Of a stretch of DNA of 64,000 nt, positions 16,768 through 26,337 are shown piece after piece. Each line of letters begins with the position of its first letter. Within the stretch, counting starts at the first letter, position 1. Source of the DNA: PWQG01 sp050486205. GTDB taxonomy: Bacteria; Pseudomonadota; Gammaproteobacteria; Pseudomonadales; Pseudohongiellaceae. Under the pieces are notes generated by a model. It made no database searches. It was not told where the DNA came from and was given only the letters and a program-made list of their open reading frames with translations. Location: the NCBI GenBank assembly GCA_050486205.1, contig JBJHCW010000007.1:124001-188000 (forward strand). The letters are read 5' to 3'. A program made the position numbers and the translations under genes.

Positions 16768-18036
16768 TCAATGGCTGATTCGACTGTCTTCAATGGCCTC
16801 ATAGACCAGCGTCTTGAAATTTTCCCGGAAACCGTTGCCACCTGCGGGGTTCACTGCAGCCATGATGATGGTCACCATGTTCTCATGTGGATCAATCCAG
16901 AAGCGGGTGCCGGTTGATCCGTCCCACCAGAATTCATCCGGGCTGACTGTGTGTCCGTAAGTGGAGGGGTCCATCGCCACGGCAAAGCCGCCAAGGCTCC
17001 AGCCTGAGCCGGCCCAGTATCCGCTGCCACCGCCTGAGATTGGCAGCAGTTCCTCAGGTATTGCGTTTTCCGCCATCATGCGGACACCCTGTTCGCTGAT
17101 CAGGCGCTGACCATTGGCCATGCCGCCATCCAGAAACAACTGGGAGAAACGCAGAAAATCCTCTGTGGAAGACACCAGACCCACGCCGGCACTGGTCAGT
17201 GCGCGTGGCTGGGTCACCGGGATGTGCTCCATCTGATGTGGCTGCAGCTGACCCGAGGCGTCGGGGCGATAGACAGTGGCCAGGCGATCGGCGCGACTTG
17301 CGTCCACATAAAACACGGTGTCAGTCATGCCCAGGGGTTCGAAGATGCGAGACTCAAAAAACTCGGCCAGCGACTGGTTTGACACCACTTCAATCACACG
17401 CCCCAGTATCTCGGCATGCATGCCGTAGCGATAACGTGTGCCCGGGTCCTCGAACAGGGGCAACGCGGCCACATTGTTCACCACCTGCTCCAGCGTCTGA
17501 TCGTAACTGTGCACATTGTGTTCCCGATACATGGCCGAGTTGCGGCTGCCGATGCCCGAGGTGTGCGTCAACAGTTGCGCCAGCGTCACGTTGCCATTGC
17601 GCGGGCGGGTGTTGCTGGTGTCTGTTGAGCCAGCATCAATCAGTACCTGTTGATCGGCAAATTGTGGCAGGTGACGCTGGATCGGGTCATTGACGTCCAG
17701 CAGACCGTCTTCGTGCAGCATGATGATGCCCAGTGCTGTGATCGGGCGTGTCATCGAATAGATACGGAACAGCGCGTCGAAGTGCATGGGCGAATCCGAT
17801 GCCAGGTCTCGATGGCCCAGCGCCATGCTGTAGACCAGGTTGCCATCTCGCATCACTGCGCCCACCGCGCCGGCTATATCGCCATTGTCGATGTGGGCCT
17901 GCAGGGCCGCAGTGACCCGCTCCAGTCGCTCTGGAGACATCCCGGCTGAAGCCGGGCTGGCCTCCGGCGGTTCGGCGCAGCTTTGCAAGGTGATCAGAAG
18001 CAGTGCGGCGAGGGCAGCAAACACGGTGCGTGGCAT
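16768..18036 (-). CDS. Beta-lactamase-fold serine hydrolase lipoprotein with altered SxxK motif
   Basis: A protein of 422 residues. The signal peptide ends in a lipobox, LQSC with Cys20, so it is a lipoprotein. The fold is the class C beta-lactamase/esterase family (PF00144). The nucleophile motif normally SMTK reads SMTR here (Ser94, Arg97; codon CGC). The Tyr motif YRYGMHAEILG and the late HTVSPDEFWWDGSTGTRFWIDP region (equivalent of the KTG/HxG strand) are kept. Family members are esterases, D-amino peptidases or transesterases in the periplasm. Replacement of the catalytic lysine by arginine makes normal catalysis doubtful. It converges on the unknown gene at 16740. Confidence 0.88.
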   Translation of the reverse strand: MPRTVFAALAALLLITLQSCAEPPEASPASAGMSPERLERVTAALQAHIDNGDIAGAVGAVMRDGNLVYSMALGHRDLASDSPMHFDALFRIYSMTRPITALGIIMLHEDGLLDVNDPIQRHLPQFADQQVLIDAGSTDTSNTRPRNGNVTLAQLLTHTSGIGSRNSAMYREHNVHSYDQTLEQVVNNVAALPLFEDPGTRYRYGMHAEILGRVIEVVSNQSLAEFFESRIFEPLGMTDTVFYVDASRADRLATVYRPDASGQLQPHQMEHIPVTQPRALTSAGVGLVSSTEDFLRFSQLFLDGGMANGQRLISEQGVRMMAENAIPEELLPISGGGSGYWAGSGWSLGGFAVAMDPSTYGHTVSPDEFWWDGSTGTRFWIDPHENMVTIIMAAVNPAGGNGFRENFKTLVYEAIEDSRISH

Positions 18037-18168
18037 ATGTTATTCTCCAGTATACAGAAGTGCCCCAAGCTTACCTGCAGCGCGCGGCAAAGTCTGCATT
18101 GAGCTGTCGCAATGTGTCATCGAGTGTGGCGTGCAGGGCTAACGGGGACAACAGGGAAAGGGGAGCTA

Positions 18169-20457
18169 ATGGGGATTTCAGACAAAAATCCTGACCAGAA
18201 CCGCCTGGATCGCGTGCTGCGTGCTGCGGTAAGGGCAGCAGGCTTTGGTGTATGGCGCGTGACACTGGACCCGCTGACACTCTACTGGTCGGATGAAACC
18301 GCTGCCATTCACGGAGAGCCGCCAGGCACCTCACCACCGCTGGACAGGGCCTTTGACTATTATGCACCGGAGCATCGGGAGCCGATTCGTGCCGCTTTCA
18401 ATCGCTGTGCGAGCGAGGGAGTGCCGTTCGATGAAAAGATGCAACTCATCACTGCCAGGGATGACAGGGTGTGGGTGCGGGCCGTGGGTGAACCCGAGCG
18501 TGATGACAGCGGTAAAATCGTTGCGGTAGTGGGTGGTTTCCAGGATATTTCCGAGTTGATGCAGGCGCGCGGCCGGGCTGAAGCGGTATCGGCCGAGCTG
18601 CAACGAGCCATGGAAAACATGAGTGATGCGTTTTTCACCCTGGACCAACAGTGGTGTTTCAGCTTCATGAACTCACAGGCCGAGCTCCTGCTGAACCGCA
18701 GCAGGGAGGATTTGCTCGGCAAGTGTATCTGGGACGAGTTTCCCGACGCAGTTGGCTCGCAGTTCCAGAGGCAGTATCAGCACGCAATGGGAGCTGGCAA
18801 TACGGTTCGCTTCCTGGAAACATACAAGCCGCTGGACACCTGGTTCGAGGTCTCCGCGCATCCGGTTCCTGACGGGTTGGCGGTGTACTTCCAGGACGTA
18901 ACCGAGCGTCGGCGCACGGAGATAGCGCTGCGCGAGCGTATGAAAGAGTTGCGTTGTCTGTATAGGGTACTGGAAATAGTGTCTGACCCTCAGCTTGAGG
19001 TGGAGGAAATCGTCAACGCAGTGGTCTCTGTGATTCCGGCTGGCCTGGTTCACGAAGTCAACACAGTGGTGTGCATTAAGCTGGGTGACATCACGGCACG
19101 CAGCGAACCCTGGCGCGAACCGGCTGTTCGTCTTGACATCCCCGTGTCCAGTGACAATGGCGCCATAGGTAACATCATGGTGGGCTACGTACAGGAAACC
19201 GATGAGCCTGCCGAATTTCTTGCCGATGAAAAGCAGATGATCGAGGTCATTGCCCGGCATCTTGGCGCGATGCAGGACCGTCGCTCCATGCATGAGCGTC
19301 TCTCCCAGTCCGAACGAATAAACGCCATTGGTGAACTGACCGGCGGTGTGGCGCATGACTTCAACAACCTGCTCACCGTGATCATGGGCAACACCGAGCT
19401 GCTTGTGGAGCAACTGGAAGGGCAGCCTCAGCTCAAGTCACTGGCCGATATCACAGTCACAGCAGCAAAACGTGGGTCGGAATTGACCAACCGTTTGCTG
19501 GCTTTCGCCCGCAAACAGGTGCTGGAACCCAGGGCAGTGGATGCCAGTCGTCTGATATCCGACATGGAGCCGCTGCTACGGCGCACCCTGCCCACTGAAA
19601 TCGACATCGAAGTGATAAGGGCTGGCGGGCTCTGGCTGGCTGATGTGGATCCCGGGCAACTGGAGGTGGCTCTGTTGAACCTGGCCATCAATGCGCGTGA
19701 TGCCATGCATGGCGGTGGTCGTCTGACACTGGAGACTGCAAACACGTCCCTCAACGATACCTATGCCGCTGCGCACCCTGAGGTGGATGCCGGGCACTAT
19801 GTCATGGTGTCGGTATCCGACACCGGTTGTGGTATGTCCCCGGAGGTCATGGCCCGTGCCTTCGAGCCGTTTTTCACCACCAAGGGTGCAGGCAAGGGCA
19901 GTGGTCTGGGGCTCAGCATGGTGCATGGCTTTGCCAAGCAGTCAGGCGGACACATCAAGATCTATAGCGAACCGGGCGAGGGTACCACAGTAAAAATATA
20001 TCTGCCCCGTGCGCAGGACAACGCTCAGCCGTTTGTGGAAGAAACCGATGATCTGAAAACCCTCAGAGGCAATGAGCATGTGCTGGTGGTCGAGGATGAC
20101 ACATTGGTGCGTGAGCACGTGGTGAAGCAGCTCAGAAGTCTCGGATACCGGGTCAGCGCGGCTGAGTCAGCGGAACCGGCGCTGGGCATTATCCGGCAGC
20201 GTGATGACATAGATCTGCTGTTCACCGATGTGATCATGCCCGGCATGAATGGCAGGCATCTCTCGGAGGCGGCAACCAGGCTGCGCCCTGCCCTGAAAGT
20301 GTTGTACACCTCGGGCTATACTGAAAACGCCATAGTGCATCATGGCAGGCTCGACAGAGGCGTGGACTTGCTCAGCAAACCCTACCGCCGACAGGAACTG
20401 GCACAGAAGGTGCGCAAGGTATTGGACAGGCAGAACGTGAACAAGGACAAGACATGA
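18169..20457 (+). CDS. Hybrid sensor histidine kinase with PAS domains and C-terminal receiver
   Basis: A protein of 762 residues. The ATG at 18169 follows GGGGAGCTA, better than the upstream in-frame start at 18112. No membrane segment is seen, so it is cytosolic. Two PAS domains occupy about residues 15-250, then a GAF-like region (265-385). The HisKA box is GGVAHDFNNLLTVIMGN with His near 395. HATPase motifs are NLAINARDAM, DTGCGM and GKGSGLGLSMVHG. A receiver domain begins HVLVVEDD, with the phospho-acceptor in FTDVIMPGMNG (Asp near 687) and SKPY. It senses an unknown cytosolic signal. No DNA-binding output is adjacent; the next gene overlaps by four bases and may be its partner. Confidence 0.93.
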   Translation: MGISDKNPDQNRLDRVLRAAVRAAGFGVWRVTLDPLTLYWSDETAAIHGEPPGTSPPLDRAFDYYAPEHREPIRAAFNRCASEGVPFDEKMQLITARDDRVWVRAVGEPERDDSGKIVAVVGGFQDISELMQARGRAEAVSAELQRAMENMSDAFFTLDQQWCFSFMNSQAELLLNRSREDLLGKCIWDEFPDAVGSQFQRQYQHAMGAGNTVRFLETYKPLDTWFEVSAHPVPDGLAVYFQDVTERRRTEIALRERMKELRCLYRVLEIVSDPQLEVEEIVNAVVSVIPAGLVHEVNTVVCIKLGDITARSEPWREPAVRLDIPVSSDNGAIGNIMVGYVQETDEPAEFLADEKQMIEVIARHLGAMQDRRSMHERLSQSERINAIGELTGGVAHDFNNLLTVIMGNTELLVEQLEGQPQLKSLADITVTAAKRGSELTNRLLAFARKQVLEPRAVDASRLISDMEPLLRRTLPTEIDIEVIRAGGLWLADVDPGQLEVALLNLAINARDAMHGGGRLTLETANTSLNDTYAAAHPEVDAGHYVMVSVSDTGCGMSPEVMARAFEPFFTTKGAGKGSGLGLSMVHGFAKQSGGHIKIYSEPGEGTTVKIYLPRAQDNAQPFVEETDDLKTLRGNEHVLVVEDDTLVREHVVKQLRSLGYRVSAAESAEPALGIIRQRDDIDLLFTDVIMPGMNGRHLSEAATRLRPALKVLYTSGYTENAIVHHGRLDRGVDLLSKPYRRQELAQKVRKVLDRQNVNKDKT

Positions 20458-20921
20458 CATTACGAGAACAGTACGAAAACACCCGCCATGTATTAAGTGA
20501 GATCCGGACCTACCACCGGAGTCTGGCGGAGCTGTATCAACGGCTGGCGGCACGCAGCTCGACGCCACGGGCAGTATTGCTGTTGACCTATCTGGCCAGC
20601 CGGGAACAGAAACTGGCAGCGGCACTTGATCTGTACGAAGCCACTGCGCCGGCCAATGTACTGGATGCCTGGTTCCAGATTGCGTATCCGGAGAATCTGG
20701 AGGAGTTTATCCAGCTTACCTCAGTCGATGTGAACATGGACATAGAGCAGGTGCGCACACTGGTGACCGAGGCGGATGAATTTCTGATTTCCCTGCTCGA
20801 ACACGTGCTGCGTTGTTCCACCACCGAAGATGTGAAGGAGGTGTTCCAGGACATGATTGACCTGGAACGTGAAGAGGAAAAGATGTTGACCAAGGCCATA
20901 CACAGTGTCTGGGAGATGTGA
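20454..20921 (+). CDS. Small all-helical protein coupled to the hybrid kinase gene
   Basis: A protein of 155 residues, not recognised. The ATGA at 20454-20457 overlaps the kinase stop, so translation is coupled and function is probably linked. Sequence is nearly all amphipathic helix and suggests a four-helix bundle of ferritin or hemerythrin type: TYHRSLAELYQRLAARS, TYLASREQKLAAALDLYEA, and MIDLEREEEKMLTKAI. Several Glu and His could bind metal, but no complete ExxH set is evident. It could act as a phosphotransfer or redox-sensing partner of the kinase; this is inference from position and predicted fold. Confidence 0.75.
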   Translation: MTLREQYENTRHVLSEIRTYHRSLAELYQRLAARSSTPRAVLLLTYLASREQKLAAALDLYEATAPANVLDAWFQIAYPENLEEFIQLTSVDVNMDIEQVRTLVTEADEFLISLLEHVLRCSTTEDVKEVFQDMIDLEREEEKMLTKAIHSVWEM

Positions 20922-21022
20922 CCGGACATCCTGCCGGCCATGTTATGCTGGCATCGTCCCGGGATTGAGGCGCGTGCTGGTGGCGCGTCACCGGTCGGAC
21001 CAGAACAAGGGGAGAGTCTTTC

Positions 21023-22291
21023 ATGTCAGACACACTCAAGGGTGCACTGAGCCATATGGATGCGGCCGCCGCCTGCGCCGATATTCCCGAAGAGATACTG
21101 GATACACTGCGTTATCCGCGCGAAGTGCTGTCGGCGCGCCTGACCATTCGCATGGACAATGGCTCAAGGCGATCATTCGAGGCCTGGCGCTGTCGTTACG
21201 ACGACACGCGTGGGCCGACCAAGGGCGGTATCCGCTTCCACCCGGAGGCGACCCAGGACGAGGTGGTGACCCTGGCGTTCTGGATGACGTTCAAGTGCGC
21301 CGTTATCGGGCTGCCCTACGGTGGCGGCAAGGGTGCGATACGGGTGAATACCCGCGAGCTTAGCCGACATGAGCTGGAGCGCCTGTCGCGTGCCTACGTG
21401 CAGGCATTTGCCAAAATGATTGGCCCCGATCGTGATATTCCAGCGCCGGATATGTACACCAACGCCATGATCATGGGCTGGATGGCTGACGAGTATTCAT
21501 CCATGGTTGGTTACCCCACGCCGGCTGTCATCACCGGTAAGCCAATTGCGTTGGGCGGCTCGCTGGGGCGGGACACGGCAACTGCCCGAGGTGGCTTCTA
21601 TGTGCTGGAGCATCTGAAAAAGGAGCTGGGCATCAACGGGGACCAGAAGCGGGTGGTGATCCAGGGCTTTGGTAATGCCGGCAGTAATGTTGCGCGCCTG
21701 TTGCACGATGCGGGCTGGACTATACTGGCGGTGTCAGACAGCGGTGGTGCAATCTGCGACCGGCGCGGGCTGGACCCGGCACGGCTGGCAAAAATCAAGG
21801 AGGACAAGGGTTCGGTTGTTGATTACGGCAAGGACAAACACAAGGACGTCAGCACTCTGGATACGGATGAGATGTTTGAGCTGGATTGTGAACTCATTGT
21901 GCCCGCTGCCATGGAGAACCACATCACTGAGGACAATGCCGGCGCTATCAAGGCAGGGGTGATACTGGAGTTGGCCAACGGGCCGGTGACATCTGCCGCA
22001 GATGCCATTCTCGAAAAGAACAATGTGCAGGTGGTGCCGGATATCCTGGCCAATGCCGGCGGCGTGACCGTCTCCTACTTCGAATGGGTGCAGAATCGCC
22101 AGGGCTGGTACTGGACCGAGGAGGAAGTGCGGGAGCGGCTTAAGCCCAAGATGGAAAACGAGGCAATGGCGGTGTGGAAGCTGGCCAAGCGCAAGAATGT
22201 TTCACTGCGTACGGCAGCCTACGTGCTTGGCCTGGAGCGACTGGCTGATGCCATCCGGGCACACGGCACACAGTCCTATTTCTGTCCCTGA
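21023..22291 (+). CDS. gdhA: Glutamate dehydrogenase (Glu/Leu/Phe/Val dehydrogenase family)
   Basis: A protein of 422 residues, preceded by GGGGAGAG. The catalytic region has DDTRGPTKGGIRFHP and GLPYGGGKGAI with the active lysine, then DIPAPDMYTNAMIMGWM. The Rossmann motif is VVIQGFGNAGSNVARLL, and IVPAAMENHIT and ANAGGVTVSYFEWVQN complete the family pattern. It converts glutamate and 2-oxoglutarate plus ammonia. The length and the WVQN ending fit the roughly 420-residue clostridial/archaeal-like type. Only nine bases separate its stop from that of the convergent c-di-GMP gene. The alanine dehydrogenase at 24.6 kb suggests amino-acid nitrogen use in this region. Confidence 0.95.
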   Translation: MSDTLKGALSHMDAAAACADIPEEILDTLRYPREVLSARLTIRMDNGSRRSFEAWRCRYDDTRGPTKGGIRFHPEATQDEVVTLAFWMTFKCAVIGLPYGGGKGAIRVNTRELSRHELERLSRAYVQAFAKMIGPDRDIPAPDMYTNAMIMGWMADEYSSMVGYPTPAVITGKPIALGGSLGRDTATARGGFYVLEHLKKELGINGDQKRVVIQGFGNAGSNVARLLHDAGWTILAVSDSGGAICDRRGLDPARLAKIKEDKGSVVDYGKDKHKDVSTLDTDEMFELDCELIVPAAMENHITEDNAGAIKAGVILELANGPVTSAADAILEKNNVQVVPDILANAGGVTVSYFEWVQNRQGWYWTEEEVRERLKPKMENEAMAVWKLAKRKNVSLRTAAYVLGLERLADAIRAHGTQSYFCP

Positions 22292-22300
22292 GCTTCTGAA

Positions 22301-24478
22301 TCAGCGCGAACTCATGTCCTGGTCGGCGCGGGCCAGCAGGCGTTGCAGGTCACCGTGATCATCGGGGCCCAGTCGGGATCGTCCGACCGAATAACTCATG
22401 GGCCGGTGCTCGGCGCGCAGGCTGAGAGTGAAGCGTTCGTTCAGATGCGCCAGCTCCTGTGCTATATCGCTATCGGTCTTGAACAGCGTCAACACAGCAA
22501 ACTCATCGTTGCCCACCCGGCTGATCAGGTCGGCCAATGGCAGGCAGCTGCGCAGCAGCCTGGCAAAGTCATACAGGAAGGTGTCACCGGCCTGTACGCC
22601 ATGGGTGGTGTTGAAGGCCTTGAAATTGTCCAGATCGAAGAAAAGCAGATGTGTGGGTATTTTTTCATCCTGGGCCAGAGAGAGCAGCTCCCTGGCGCGC
22701 CGCTCAAAGCCGCGCCGGTTCCAGAGCCCGGTAAGTGGATCTGTTGCTGCCTTGGCATCTGTGCCCAGTTCGGTCTCGGTCATGGCGGCCAGGGTTTTCA
22801 GCAATCTCACCTTTGAGTCATCGAACTCACTTTCGTCGCGGCTGCGATCATCAATAACACACAGTGTGCCAAGCTTGCTGCCGTTGGCGCGAATGGTGCA
22901 ACCGGCATAAAAGCGGATGAATGGCTCACCTGTGACCAACGGGTTGCGGACAAAGCGCTCGTCACGGTGAGTGTCATACACCAGCATGACGTCAGCGTCT
23001 CCGGCAATAGCCTGGCTGCAGAAGGAAACGTCACGCGAGGTTTCCTGGACGTTCAGTCCCTGTACGGATTTGAACCACTGGCGATCTGCATCAATGAGTG
23101 AGATCAGGCACACAGGCGCATCCAGAAGGCGGCTGCAAAGTCGGGTGATTCTATCGAAGCGTTCCTCTTCGGGTGTGTCCAGCAGACCGATGGCATGCAG
23201 GATGCCCAGCCGCGTTTCCTCTGTATCCCGGGCCCGGTTAATCAGCCAGCTGGCCACCGAGTTGGCCGGCATCGGGCGGGCAATATGATAACCCTGTGCC
23301 AGGTCACAACCAATTTCCCGGAGGTACTGCAGGGTTTCTTCATCCTCTATGCCTTCCGCGGTCGCCTGCAATCCCAGACCATGACCCAGGTCAACAATGG
23401 ACTTTATAACAGTGAGCGACTCAGCCGACTGCTGGGCGGTCATCACAAAGGATTTGTCCACCTTGATTTCCGAGAACGGTAGACGCGCGAGCTGCAACAT
23501 TGAGGAGTAGCCGGTACCGAAGTCATCAATGGAGAGCTGGAAACCTTTCATGCGCAGACGGGTGAGCATGTCCAGGGAGGCCACCGGGTCTTCCATGGCA
23601 CTGGTTTCGGTCAGTTCAAGGATGACCCTGGATGCTTCGATGCTGTGTTTCATGCACAGTTTTTCCAGTCGCTCAAAAAGTGTCAGGTTGGTCAGCGAGC
23701 TGGCGGAAATGTTCAGGGAAAGATTGACTGCCTCCAGTCTTGACGTCAGATAGGTGTCACCGGATTGTTCCGCGATTGCCCCGGGCAGGGATTTCAGCCA
23801 CGCCAGCGATTTTTCCAGCACCTGCTCGGTGAGTTGATCAATCAACCCCGATTGCTCGGCGCAGAGTATGAAGTCCTGGGTTGGCACAGGGCCGAGTGTC
23901 GGATGTTGCCAACGCGCCAGGGCTTCAAAGCCGGTCAGTACACCGGTGCGACAATTGACCTTGGGTTGGTACACCACATCTATCTGACGCCGATCCAGCG
24001 CTGCGGCCAGGTCAGCTTCTGTAAAGCACTCGGGCAATGCGGTTGTTGTCTCGTTGCTGCTGTGAAGCGGCGGACTGTCCGGGTCACGGACGCCGGGTAG
24101 CAGCAGTTCCCGCAGTCTTGGGGGCGAGAATGGTTTGGACAACACACCTGCAATGCGCAATCCGTGCTCGGCGGCCGAGCGGGCCGCCGCTTCCAGTACC
24201 CGTGTGCCAACACCGCTGGTGACGATGATGTTTGCGGTGCACTTGCGCCGGGCCAGTTCGATCAGTACCTGCACACCATCCATCTGCGGCATGATCAGGT
24301 CCAGGGCAATAAAACCGGGTTGCCACTCGCTGATCAGCAGGAAGAATTCATCAGGACTGTCAGTATAACGGGCTTCCATGCCCGCAAACTGTGCGATGCT
24401 TTGAATGGTTTGCCCGGTCAGGGGCTCATCATCAAGAATAAGAAGGCGGTTTTCATACATGGTCAGAATACGTGCCAT
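22301..24478 (-). CDS. REC-EAL-GAF-GGDEF(degenerate) c-di-GMP signalling protein
   Basis: About 725 residues; the start could equally be the ATG at 24460. The receiver domain comes first (LLILDDEP, LDLIMPQMDG, VTSG, LSKPF). An EAL domain (about 150-395) retains every catalytic group: FEALARW, LNISASSL, ELTETSAMED, IDDFGTGYSSM, IKVDKSF, TAEGIED, AQGYH. A GAF domain follows (DTPEEERFDRITRLCSRLLDAPV). Last is a GGDEF domain whose active loop reads RVGNDEF, so cyclase activity is unlikely. It would degrade cyclic di-GMP under control of a phosphorelay. Placing EAL before GAF-GGDEF is unusual. Confidence 0.92.
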   Translation of the reverse strand: MARILTMYENRLLILDDEPLTGQTIQSIAQFAGMEARYTDSPDEFFLLISEWQPGFIALDLIMPQMDGVQVLIELARRKCTANIIVTSGVGTRVLEAAARSAAEHGLRIAGVLSKPFSPPRLRELLLPGVRDPDSPPLHSSNETTTALPECFTEADLAAALDRRQIDVVYQPKVNCRTGVLTGFEALARWQHPTLGPVPTQDFILCAEQSGLIDQLTEQVLEKSLAWLKSLPGAIAEQSGDTYLTSRLEAVNLSLNISASSLTNLTLFERLEKLCMKHSIEASRVILELTETSAMEDPVASLDMLTRLRMKGFQLSIDDFGTGYSSMLQLARLPFSEIKVDKSFVMTAQQSAESLTVIKSIVDLGHGLGLQATAEGIEDEETLQYLREIGCDLAQGYHIARPMPANSVASWLINRARDTEETRLGILHAIGLLDTPEEERFDRITRLCSRLLDAPVCLISLIDADRQWFKSVQGLNVQETSRDVSFCSQAIAGDADVMLVYDTHRDERFVRNPLVTGEPFIRFYAGCTIRANGSKLGTLCVIDDRSRDESEFDDSKVRLLKTLAAMTETELGTDAKAATDPLTGLWNRRGFERRARELLSLAQDEKIPTHLLFFDLDNFKAFNTTHGVQAGDTFLYDFARLLRSCLPLADLISRVGNDEFAVLTLFKTDSDIAQELAHLNERFTLSLRAEHRPMSYSVGRSRLGPDDHGDLQRLLARADQDMSSR

Positions 24479-24630
24479 ACAATGGGTTTATCGTTCCATC
24501 GACCCGATAGGCCAAGCTAACACAGTTTCAAGGCAACGCGGTAGTATCCGTGGACGATTTTCGAAGCGGCCAGACGGCGGCTGTGACTGGCTGATCCGGG
24601 CCCCGGTGCCTTGGCAATACGGTGCCTGAT

Positions 24631-25722
24631 TTACTGGTCCGGGCCGAGGCTTTCGGCCACGCCGTCGTGTGTGATCCTGCCGGCACGGATGTTCAGGCCA
24701 TTGTTCAGATGCGGGTTGGCGGCAAGGGCTGCGTCCACACCCTTGTCGGCCAGTTGCAGTATAAAAGGGAAGGTGGCATTGCACAGCGCCTGGGATGCAG
24801 TGGCCGGCACGGCTCCGGGCATGTTGGCAACACAGTAATGGATCACCTCATCAACAACGAATGTCGGTTCGGCATGAGTTGTGGGTCGGGAGTTCTCGCA
24901 GCAGCCGCCCTGGTCAATGGCCACATCCACAATCACGGTGCCCGGTTTCATGTGGCGGACCATTTCCGCGCTGATCAGCCGTGCAGCACTTCGGCCGGGG
25001 ACCAGCACTGCGCCGATGACCAGGTCAGCTTCCACAACATGGTGCCACGTGTTTTCTGCAGAGGCATAAACGGTGGTCAGGGCGCTGCCAAAGCGCTGAC
25101 TGAGCCGCTCCAGTTGTGGTATGGACTTGTCCAGCACACAGACATCGGCGCCCATGCCAATGGCAATACGAATGGCATTGCTGCCCACCACGCCACCACC
25201 GATCACTGTGACCTTGGCTGGCGGTACGCCGGTTGCCCCACTGAGCAGCAGGCCGCGACCGCCGTTGGGTTTTTCCAGGTGTGCAGCGCCAGCCTGCACG
25301 GCCAGACGTCCTGCAATCTGAGACATGGGTGTCAGTAGCGGCAATTGTCCATCGTTATCGGTAATGGTTTCGTAGGCAATACAGGTGGCACCGCTGTCCA
25401 TCAGTTCACGGGTCAGGGTGCGGTCGGCAGCCAGGTGCAGGTAGGTGAAAAGTGTGTGAGCTGGCGTGAGCATGGCGCGCTCCTGTGCCATGGGTTCCTT
25501 CACCTTGACAATCATTTCGGACTGCTCGAACACTTCCCCGGCAGCGGCAAGCAAAACGACACCTGCTGCCTCATAATCACTGTCGGTAAAGCCGGCTCCC
25601 GCGCCAGCGCCGCGCTGCATCAGCACGCTGTGACCGCGTCGTATGAGTTCTGCCGCCGCGCCAGGCACAAGTCCCACGCGGTGCTCGTCGGATTTGATCT
25701 CTTTTGGAATGCCGATTTTCAT
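24631..25722 (-). CDS. ald: Alanine dehydrogenase
   Basis: A protein of 363 residues starting MKIGIPKEIKSDEHRVGLVPG; the ATG at 25722 is chosen because it matches the family's N-terminus, and an upstream ATG at 25752 only adds unrelated residues. KVKEPMAQE contains the pyruvate-binding lysine, YLHLAAD the catalytic histidine region, and VTVIGGGVVGSNAIRIAIGMGADV the NAD-binding fold. IDQGGC and HYCVANMPGAVP complete the pattern. It oxidatively deaminates L-alanine to pyruvate and ammonia with NAD. The length is near the usual 370. The ribosome site is weak. Confidence 0.95.
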   Translation of the reverse strand: MKIGIPKEIKSDEHRVGLVPGAAAELIRRGHSVLMQRGAGAGAGFTDSDYEAAGVVLLAAAGEVFEQSEMIVKVKEPMAQERAMLTPAHTLFTYLHLAADRTLTRELMDSGATCIAYETITDNDGQLPLLTPMSQIAGRLAVQAGAAHLEKPNGGRGLLLSGATGVPPAKVTVIGGGVVGSNAIRIAIGMGADVCVLDKSIPQLERLSQRFGSALTTVYASAENTWHHVVEADLVIGAVLVPGRSAARLISAEMVRHMKPGTVIVDVAIDQGGCCENSRPTTHAEPTFVVDEVIHYCVANMPGAVPATASQALCNATFPFILQLADKGVDAALAANPHLNNGLNIRAGRITHDGVAESLGPDQ

Positions 25723-25831
25723 GGTGGTCAGTATAGCACTGGCTGTGTGCACACTGGCAAGGCTGTGAACAGTGTGAGAGGCTATAAAGGGAAACGATTA
25801 AAGGGCAACCATTATGATGAGGAGTTCAATC

Positions 25832-26320
25832 ATGGGTAAGACAGTCACATCGATATTGGCAGCCATTGGTCTGACCACAGCCACGCTGGCTTCGATTCAC
25901 GCGCTGGCCCAGCAGGGGGATGGCTGGTTGACCGGCGCCAGTGATACCGATGAACAGATGCAACTGTTGGAGAACTATCTGCGAGGTTTCTCCACCGCCA
26001 TGCGGGAAACCGGAGACAGATACGAGAGCACCTACCAGGCCATCAAGGATGAGAACCTTGAGCTGGCATCCTACCAGTGGGACAAACTCAGAGAAGCCAT
26101 TGAACTGGGTATCATGAAGCGACCAGGTCGCGCCGAGAATGCGGTCAGCATGTTTCTGGGCGAACCCTGGATGGCGTTGTCCGAGGCGCTTGAAAGTGGT
26201 GAGCATGACTCGATTGTCGAGCGCTTCAATGTGGCGCGTAATGTCTGCATGGCCTGTCACGCAGCCGAAGGTGTGCCGTGGATGAACGATATGCCCCTGT
26301 TCAGGGATACCGAACTATAG
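25832..26320 (+). CDS. Exported single-heme c-type cytochrome
   Basis: A protein of 162 residues. The ATG at 25832 follows GAGGAG by about ten bases; an ATG at 25814 precedes that site and is less likely. A signal peptide ends at ALAQQ near residue 27. The heme site is near the C-terminus, Cys139-M-A-Cys142-His143, with VPWMNDMP behind it providing possible methionine ligands. The body is helical (TYQAIKDENLELASYQWDKLREAIELG) like cytochrome c-prime or four-helix cytochromes, and a C-terminal CXXCH fits that group. The role is periplasmic electron carriage or ligand binding; partner unknown. Confidence 0.82.
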   Translation: MGKTVTSILAAIGLTTATLASIHALAQQGDGWLTGASDTDEQMQLLENYLRGFSTAMRETGDRYESTYQAIKDENLELASYQWDKLREAIELGIMKRPGRAENAVSMFLGEPWMALSEALESGEHDSIVERFNVARNVCMACHAAEGVPWMNDMPLFRDTEL

Positions 26321-26337
26321 GTTCACAAATCCCAGGA

